Part shown: one piece after another, positions 57,450-64,000 of the stretch
How the letters are laid out: every line of letters begins with the position of its first letter
Numbering within the stretch: position 1 is the stretch's first letter
Assembly (NCBI GenBank): GCA_039707655.1
Contig: CM077665.1
Coordinates: 306,714,486-306,778,485 of the forward strand
DNA length: 64,000 bases
Direction: 5' to 3'
DNA from: Elymus sibiricus
Taxonomy: Eukaryota > Streptophyta > Magnoliopsida > Poales > Poaceae
Position numbers and translations under genes: made by a program
The notes under the pieces: generated by a model
What the model saw: only the letters and a program-made list of their open reading frames with translations
Databases searched by the model: none
What the model was told of the DNA's origin: nothing

Positions 57450-60400
57450 TCATTCATACAAAACATCTTTGGAACATTGGGCCTCTATTGCCCGAGCACC
57501 CTCCATTACATGGGGGAAGTACAGCTCGGGGCACCTATGACTCTTGTCAGGAGGCGGAGGTGCGGTGGCCATCTTGGTCGGCTGGAGCTTCGGCCAGTGC
57601 ACCATGGTCCTTGCAAAGGCCATCCGCGCGCCCTCGATGCATGTAGAGCGCTTCAGCACGTCAACCCGAGGCGCAGCATCACATAGCTTCTGCACCAGTC
57701 CGAAATAGTTGCTCAGCAACGGCTCATCGGGCCACAGACGGATGCAGAGGTCCTTCATGGCCGGCTCCGCCATTCTGTGCATCACCATCAGTTGCTTCAT
57801 GTGATCAATGAGGAGAGGAGAGCGCTCGGGGAACTCAAACTGCGCCCAGAATAGCCGGGCCTCATCATCCTCCGCCCGCGAAGCATAAAGCTTGTTCGCG
57901 TCCGTTGTACTCTTCTGGAGATCCACACAGACGCCTAAGGAACGCCACACCTGGGTGAGCAACGCAAATTTGCTACCACCAAAGGCGCATTGTAGTGAAT
58001 ACGGCTTACCATCGATGACAGCCTTGATTTGGCGAAGTTCCTCTTCAAAGGACCGCCTATCCACCCGCTCCTTTTGGAGCTCGAATTTTAGCGCGGCCAA
58101 CTCAGCGGCTTGCTCTTTGCCTTTCTGCCCAAGGGCCTCGCACTTCGCGCCGGCATCCTTGAGCTCTTGCTGCACCTCCTCCACCCGGGCCTCGTGCTTG
58201 GCACTTGCAACCTTCAAAGTGGAAAGCGCGGCTGCCGCTTGTTCGGCGGCCGTCTTCTTCTCCTCAGCCTCTTGCTTCATTTTCTGGAGCTCGACCTTGA
58301 GTTTCTCAACCTTCGCAGCTGAAGTTGTGGAAGCAATCATAAACAAGTCACACTGGGTCACCAGTGCGGATCCATCACCAATATATAGCTCGGATATTAG
58401 AATTCGGCTTACCTTGCGCCTCGTCGAACCGCTTCTTCAGGCTATCAAGCTCCTCTTCGGAGATTTTGAGCTTCCGATTTAGCTCGGTCAGCTCAGCGGC
58501 ATTACCGGCCACCGCCGATGACGAGGCCTACAAGAAACTGCATTCAGTTATGTGCATTCCAACCCCCGAACTGTCAAGGATATGACTCTATGTTCGGTCC
58601 TCTTAAGGGCTTTTCAAACATTGCAGGACTAAATGGCGCCTTGTGCATCATTATTCATTCCTTATTATCTGACCCCCGGATGCGTTTTTGCAAACCCATC
58701 CGGGGCTCGGGGGCTACTACATATATAAAGATAGCACAAACTTAAAATTATAGTTGTTCGGGAAAAAGGTATTACATGACTCACCTGGAAGCCCGCCAAG
58801 AGACCATTGAAGGCCTCTTTCAGTTCGTTATCGACGGGCTGAATTCCTTGTAAAACCGCACCCATAAGAGTGCGGTGATCCTCGGAGATGGGGCGCATGC
58901 TAGCGCCTCCTCCATAACCGGCCACCCAGCCGTTGGTGGCATCGGTGGTGACCGGGCAGTCCGATCTCTGATCGGGGACCGAGCCGGTAACTCCGGAGGC
59001 ACAGAGTGCTCCGGAGACGTCCTCGGAGGGGACTGGGCATTTCTTCGCCCTTCCTCTTTGGCGACCAGGGGAGCATTCTCCCCCTGGTCCTCAGCAGCCT
59101 GGGGAGTTTTCTCTCCCTGGACTTCGGTGGCTGCGGCATCAGCCTCGGCCATGGCATGGTCACCCCCTCCGCCCGTGTTCGGCTCCAACGGAGCCTGGCT
59201 GGATGACACCTCCGCGGTATCCTTCGCGGCCCCTGGAGGTGTAGGGTGCGATGCGGTCCCGCTCTCCGCCAGCTCGGCGGGTGGAGACTCCCCATCCGAT
59301 ATTTGGTCGATAGGGAGGACGCGCGGTGGGCTGCGAAACATTCTTGTACTTAAAACATTGAAGGCTTTGCGTAAATAACCCGGGAGTCTTCGGATTCATA
59401 CCTTTGAACGGGGGGCTTGACCCTTGGGTTCCTTTGGGGAACCTTCTCAAAGTCCTCGGCCTCTGCATCAGAGTCCGAGCTGTCATCGGGCAGGGTCAAC
59501 CTCACCCGACGCGCCCTCTTCAGGGCAGGAGGAGTTGCATCCTCCGCGGCGTCCGATGACGCCGCCCTCTTCCTTGCGAGGGGGGAAACGCCTTCCCCCC
59601 CCCCCCCCGTCTTCATGCTCCTCCTCATGACTGGAGGAAGCATGGGTTTCCTCGGACGCGGCGTCCGGCTGGTCCTTGATGCGGAGGCCCTCTCTTGCCT
59701 TCTTCTTCTTTTCCTTCTTCTCGGGCGCCGAGTACGGCGCCACAACAAGCATCGCCACCAACAACTCCGACCTGGGGTCTTCGGGTTGTGGAGCCGAGCA
59801 GTTAACCCTCGCGGTTTTGCTCAGCCACTTCTGCGAAAGTAAGGGAGAAGGCGTTCAGACTTTTTGCCGAAGAAACAGAGTCAAGGAATTGAAATTATAC
59901 CATACCTTGGTCGGTGGGTTATCGACGCTTAGGCCCGTATCCTCTTCCTTGGCCGGACAGCTTTTCTGAGGCTTGAATAATGCCTTCCACAACTTCTCAG
60001 GAGTGGTACGGAAAAGTTGGCGCATGGTAGGCTCATCCTCAGACTGATAAGCCCACATTGGGGAAGCCCGGCGCTGGCAGGGAAGGATACGGCGGTGGAG
60101 CATGACCTGGACCACGTTGACCAGCTCCACCTTGGCCTCGATCACCGAGGTAATGCGCTTCTGCAGCAGCTTCACCTCAGCGTCCGACCCCCAGTCAAGG
60201 CCCTTCTTGAGCCACGAGGTCAATCTCGTTGGGGGTCCGGATCTGAATTCGGCGGGCGCCGCCCAGTTCTCATCCCTTGGCTCTGTGATGTAAAACCACT
60301 CCTTCTGCCAGATCTTGATTGTGTCGATGAAGGTACCGGTAGGCCACTCGACGCGGGGGAGCTTGCTGATTACCGCCCCTCCGCAGTCTGCGTGCTCGCT

Positions 60401-60775
60401 GGCCACGGTCTTCGGCTTGACGTTGAAGACCTTAAGCCACAAGCCGAAGTGCGGTTCGACCCGCAGAAAGGCTTCACAGATGATGATGAATGCCGGTATA
60501 TGCATAAAGGAGTTCAGCGGGAGGTCGTGGAAGTCCAGCCCATAGAAAAACATGAGACCCTTGACAAAGGGGTGGAGCAGAAAGCTCAGTCCCCGGATGA
60601 AGTGGGGGACGAACACCACCCTCTCGCCTGCCTTGGGGGTGGGAATCACCTGGTTCTTCTCCAGGGCGCGGTGGAAGACATTGGCGGGGAGGTAGCCGGC
60701 CTGCTTTAGGTCTCGGATATCCTGGTCAGTGACCGTGGAGGCCTCCCACTTGCCATTGGAGCCCGAACCCGCCAT
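57450..60775 (-). pseudogene. Five-exon antisense gene of T2, two single-base frameshifts
   Basis: The start codon is at 60775 (MAGSGSNGKWEAS). Exons are 60775-59906, 59830-59402, 59330-58785, 58527-58413 and 58318-57450; introns of 75, 71, 257 and 94 bp are all GT-AG. Exon 1 (290 codons, fully open) carries the putative gypsy-type transposon domain (PF04195-like: VFVPHFIRGLSFLLHPF). Exon 2 is Lys/Glu-rich with a basic nuclear-signal-like patch, exon 3 Pro/Ala-rich. Exons 4-5 form a coiled coil (EVQQELKDAGAKCEALGQK) and a C-terminal domain ending SKDVLYE. The full product would be about 940 residues. It is broken only by a G14 run in exon 2 (59595-59608) and one missing C in exon 3. Function unknown; the location matches extra ORFs of Tat elements. 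Confidence 0.82.
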
Positions 60776-60891
60776 GGTTAAGCTCGGAGGAGGGGGCGAG
60801 GAAGAACTGGATCTGGGCTCTCGAAGCTTGGGGAGATTGAGGAGGCGGAGGATGCGAATGAGAAGCATGAATAGGCCTTGGGTTTTTTTCC

Positions 60892-60901
60892 CTTTTTATG
60901 A
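60892..60901 (-). promoter_or_regulatory. TATA-like box of T2 antisense gene
   Basis: CATAAAAAGG on the minus strand, 117 bp before the start codon, identical to T1. Confidence 0.45.
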
Positions 60902-61351
60902 GACGTGCCACCGATTAGCCTCCCTTACCGCGCCGCGAATCCCTCCGCTTCCCAAGACTTGCGTGCCGTTATACGCGCATGGAGATTAATCATATCCCAT
61001 GTGAAACGGAGCGCGATTTGTGCAGTGATGAGTCGTGTCACTGTAAAGATGGCCTCGAACCGCGAACCGAGTTTTCATAACTGGTTCAGTGGTCGTGGTA
61101 GGCCACGACCCTTCGTCAGAGGGGGGTGTCAGAAAACACTGTTTACACTTTGGCGATTGGCCTTCGGGGCTAAGCAATTCATGGTGTTCGGTCAATCATA
61201 TGATCGGAGGAAATACGTGTCATCGGAAACCGAACTAGTCTCAGCCGATCATGGAAAGGGAAGAAGAACTCACCCCGCAAGCCGAAGACTCTGGTGATAT
61301 GAAGCAGCTGGAGCTGAGACCCTTGGCGTTGGGGGCTAGTTCGGGGGCTAC
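60902..61351. other. T2 region between antisense gene and 3' LTR
   Basis: Likely upstream promoter of the antisense gene. It ends with the purine-rich GGGGGCTAGTTCGGGGGCTAC (21 bases at 61331-61351 region, here as two GGGGGCTA blocks), the candidate polypurine tract. No coding sequence seen. Confidence 0.5.
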
Positions 61352-61824
61352 TGAGGGAGTCCCGGACTAAGGGGTCCTCGGGCCGCCGGCTCATCTCTTA
61401 ATAGGCCGGCTTGATGGGCCGTTCTCTGAAGAAGGGCCGGACACGTCAAGACTCCACGTTCCAGAAGGGAGCCCCGAAGGCACGTCGTGCACTCCAAGTC
61501 AAGATGAGGAAGTCGACATCTCCGTCCTCGGTAGGAGGCCTATCAGGTGTAAACCCTAGGTACCCCCCGGTGTCTATATAAACCGGGAGGGTTTTAGAAT
61601 GTAGGACACATGAACTCATCTAGGGTTTTAGCTAGTCGATCTCGAGGTAGATCAACTCTGTAACCTTCATACCATCAATATAATCAAGCAGGACGTAGGG
61701 TTTTACCTCCATAGGAGGGCCCGAACCTGGGTAAACATCGTCTCCTTCGTCCCTTTGTTACCATCGATCCTAGTCTCATAGCTCGGGACCCCCTACCCAA
61801 GATCCGCCGGTTTTGACACCGACA
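61352..61824 (+). repeat. T2 3' LTR
   Basis: 473 bp, eight differences from the 5' LTR by eye. Followed by the ACCGT duplication. Confidence 0.94.
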
Positions 61825-61829
61825 ACCGT

Positions 61830-61890
61830 CGCTGTGCTGCATCATCCCTTCCTCTTTGGGGAAATACCGACGCAGTCTCAAGCCACGTCA
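61830..61890 (+). repeat. R 5' LTR, last part
   Basis: 61 bp ending GCCACGTCA complete the LTR of R after T2. Equivalent reversed LTR ends are seen at 42373 and 49040. Confidence 0.8.
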
Positions 61891-61900
61891 AAGGAATTTC

Positions 61901-61918
61901 TGGCGCCGTGGCCGGGGA
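61901..61918 (+). other. tRNA-Asp primer-binding site of R
   Basis: TGGCGCCGTGGCCGGGGA, one mismatch to the tRNA-Asp complement, 10 bp after the LTR end. Confidence 0.88.
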
Positions 61919-62129
61919 GGAAGCGGTCTCTTCTACGTGCCTATCGTAGGCGCCGAGGGGACTCCATCATCATGTACCAGGTTCCTAATCACAAATCTCA
62001 TCTCCTTGCAATTACATTATTTGCCATTTGCCTCTCGTTTTCCTCTCCCCCACTTCACCAATTTGCCGTATTATTCGCCCTCTTTTTCGTTTGCTTTTTT
62101 CTCGCCGAATCTCTTGTCTTCTTGTCACC

Positions 62130-62315
62130 ATGAGTGATTTTGGTATGGCAGAAACGGATGATGCCAGAACTCCTAAAATTGGACGTTCTATTAATCTGGA
62201 TTCTAAAACTTTTGTTTTGGGGCAAGGGAACATTATAGGAAAAGAAACTATCCAAGAGTTTTTCAATTGTGTTGGGAATTTGACTCTCGATGATACTCCT
62301 ATATTGAATAAATAA
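62130..62315 (+). CDS. Short ORF of R (61 aa), unknown
   Basis: It starts MSDFGMAETDDARTPKIG about 210 bp after the primer site, where gag would begin, and ends at TAA 62313-62315. No domain, signal peptide or membrane segment is visible. It may be the N-terminal stub of a gag whose remainder was deleted, since 3'-UTR-type sequence follows directly. The ATG at 62130 is preferred over an upstream in-frame ATG (62028) because the upstream part reads like leader sequence. Confidence 0.45.
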   Translation: MSDFGMAETDDARTPKIGRSINLDSKTFVLGQGNIIGKETIQEFFNCVGNLTLDDTPILNK

Positions 62316-62962
62316 ATTTTTGCTTTTTCCTTTCTGTTTTTGTGTGTTGACAAAATTTTACCTCTGTTATGATTGTGTTTTTATGGTTTATTTAGTGTTT
62401 GTGCCAAGTAAAGCCTTTAGGATGATTCATAGGATGAGTAGAAGTGATGCTGAATCTGAAACAGAAACTTTGCGTCCAGTATATGAATTTTCATTTTTTG
62501 ATGCAACGTGATCTTGAGCTGAAATTTTAACACAGTGTTGATATACAAATTCCTTATGTTGTCCTAATGTTTCAGAATTTTTAGAGTTACAGAAATATGG
62601 TTAGAGTACAGATTACTACAGACTGTTCTGTTTAAGACAGATTCTGTTTTCGTTGCATTGTGTGCTTGTTTTGATGAATCTATGGGTTATATTGAAGGGT
62701 ATGAGCCATGGTAAAGTTAAAATACAGTAGGTATAATGCAATAATAAAATATGAATGTGTTTGCAACAGTACCTAAAGTAGTGATTTGCTTTATTATACT
62801 AACGGATCTCACGAAGATTTTGTTGAGTTTTGTGTGATTGAAGTTTTCAAGTTTTGGGTGAGATCACGATGGATGAAGGAATAAGGAGTGATAAAAAGCC
62901 TAAGCTTGGGGATGCTACCGCACCCCCAAGATATATCCAAAGAGTAAGAAGAAACTAAGCTT

Positions 62963-62987
62963 GGGGATGCCCCCGAGTGGCATCCCC
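62963..62987 (+). other. 3'-UTR hairpin containing polypurine-like sequence (R)
   Basis: GGGGATGCC pairs with GGCATCCCC across a 7-base loop. The left arm is preceded by CTAAGCTT, so CTTGGGGATGC equals the polypurine core next to Sabrina-like LTRs. Confidence 0.55.
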
Positions 62988-63174
62988 TCTTTCTTCTAAC
63001 GACCATCGGTATTTTACTTGGAGCTATATTTTTATTCGTCACATATCATGAGTTTTGCTTGGAGCGTCTTGTATCTTTGCTTGCTTTGTTTGATAGTTTT
63101 TCCTTTCTATCCTTGCTGGACACACCTATTTGAGAGATCCATAATCATGCTATGATTTGTTAGAATTGCTCTAT

Positions 63175-63400
63175 GTGCTTCACTTAAACTTTTTGAGCTA
63201 TAGAATTGCTCTAGTGCTTCACTTATATCTTTTTGAGCACGGTGTGCTTGGAATTTTTTGTAGAAATACTCTCATGCTTCACTTAGATTAATTTGAGAGT
63301 TAGTAATTTGTTGTAGAAATCCTCTCATGCTTCACTTATACCTTTTTGAGAGATGAAATATTTATGCTCATGTGCTTCACTTAATTTTTTTTGAGCTTGT
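63175..63400 (+). repeat. Short 3'-UTR repeats of R
   Basis: Five copies of TGCTTCACTTA followed by an AT-rich stretch and TTTTTGAG, spaced about 35-70 bp. Confidence 0.65.
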
Positions 63401-64000
63401 CAAAAAGCAATGGCAATATAAGAAACTAGTCCCAAAGTGATAGATATCCAAGGAGGATATAATAAAAACTTTCATGAAGATCATTGGACAAATTAAACTT
63501 GATTCTTTGTAATAGTTTTGAAACATGATGATAGTAATATGTGAGTCATGCTAGTGAGTAATTATGCTGAGTAGGAATATTGGTGTTAAGGTTTGTGATT
63601 CCCTATGCATGCACGAAAGTCAATAGTTATGCAATGAAATTACATCCTACTTGTGGTGCATTATTCAGTGTTAGTTATGCTCAATGCTCACTTATGTGAA
63701 TTTTCGTTTTTTGGTTTGGTTGCTTCCCAATCTATTTGCTAGCGTCCATTTGTACTAAGTAGAAATACTACTTGTGCATCCAAAATCCTTAAACCAAGTT
63801 TTGCCTTATGAGTCCACCATACCTACCTATATGCAGTATTTCCATGCCGTTCCAAGAAAATTTGTATGTGCCATCTCTAAATTTTCAAAATAAATTTTCT
63901 CTTTTGTGTGCCCGTACCGCTCATGAAACGGTGGGGAGTGTCCGATATTTTTCCATGCTAGATGTGTTATTCTCAAGATGAGTGTTTATTCACTTGTCAT

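Larger units (their letters stand above)
52450..61824 (+). mobile_element. Tat-type gypsy element T2 (Fatima-like), complete, pol-less
   Basis: Two 473-bp LTRs and the target duplication ACCGT (52445-52449, 61825-61829) define it. Order: LTR, gag-protease on plus, non-coding block, antisense gene on minus, LTR. I count 8 differences between the LTRs (1.7%), about 0.65 million years at 1.3e-8 per site per year. It is younger than T1 and better preserved. Pol is absent at the same place as in T1, so the deletion predates both insertions. Confidence 0.94.
50932..64000 (+). mobile_element. Athila-like gypsy element R, forward, running out of window
   Basis: The LTR starts TGATACGTCTCC at 50932 and ends at 61890; it is split by T2. 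A near-perfect tRNA-Asp primer site, a leader, a 61-codon ORF and a long 3' untranslated region follow. The 3' LTR is beyond 64000. There is no gag domain, protease or pol, so it is a short non-autonomous derivative. Confidence 0.85.
62316..64000 (+). other. R 3' untranslated region to end of window
   Basis: It aligns with H, S1 and S2 3' regions. It contains two polypurine-like hairpins (62905-62930 and 62963-62987) and five TGCTTCACTTA repeats. No coding sequence seen. Confidence 0.7.

Noticed and set aside
60017..60709. 230-codon plus-strand ORF opposite exon 1 of the T2 antisense gene (and 7310-6696 in T1)
   Set aside because: Shadow of a well-supported exon in GC-rich sequence.
1..64000. 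A host gene hidden between elements
   Set aside because: Every stretch is accounted for by LTR, element internal sequence or solo LTR; the only intron-containing frames belong to the Tat elements.

Overview
The window is a nested retrotransposon cluster from a large plant genome. The families point to a Triticeae grass (wheat, Aegilops, barley or rye relatives). The grounds are Athila-type gypsy elements whose LTRs start TGATACGTCTCCAACGTATC and that carry a tRNA-Asp primer site, Tat-type gypsy elements whose LTRs start TGAGGGAGTC and end TTTTGACACCGACA, and an Angela/BARE-like copia element. I found no host gene, no tRNA or rRNA gene, and no prokaryotic feature. Family names are from memory and are given as 'like'; the structures (LTRs, duplications, primer sites, splice sites) are read from the sequence.

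Layout. A decayed forward copia element (1-5544) abuts host element H, an Athila-like gypsy element running from 5545 to about 36840 in pieces. H is interrupted by Tat element T1 (5580-14925, reverse, target duplication AGGGG), by Sabrina-like element S1 (17688-34094, reverse) and by solo LTR D (34723-36245, duplication TCTGT). S1 itself contains solo LTR A (19108-23136, AACTG), solo LTR B (23639-26298, CCATG) and solo LTR C (27421-28941, CGCGC). At about 36840 H is joined to an LTR-less, older Tat element T3 (to 42372). A second Sabrina-like element S2 (42373-50607, reverse) sits in the gag region of T3. S2 ends in a truncated head-to-head junction with an LTR fragment (50608-50931). That is followed by a forward Athila-like element R (50932 to beyond 64000), whose 5' LTR is split by Tat element T2 (52450-61824, duplication ACCGT).

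How the parts work together. Only the copia element encodes reverse transcriptase and integrase, and it is broken. Every gypsy element here stops after gag-protease or has even less, so all would depend on enzymes supplied from elsewhere. The three Tat elements carry, in place of pol, a gene of five exons on the strand opposite to gag. Its splice sites and exon lengths are conserved across all three copies, and a TATA-like box lies about 115 bp upstream of its start codon in the two copies that keep this region.

Other signals of interest are a GC-rich hairpin upstream of the TATA box in every reasonably complete Athila-type LTR, with paired changes that keep the stem; arrays of CGGT-N3-ACCG palindromes next to a shared AACGGTTGGATTT box in two otherwise different solo LTRs; and hairpins in 3' untranslated regions that reuse the polypurine-tract sequence. 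By eye, T1 LTRs differ at 13 of 481 sites and T2 LTRs at 8 of 473, so T2 is the younger insertion.
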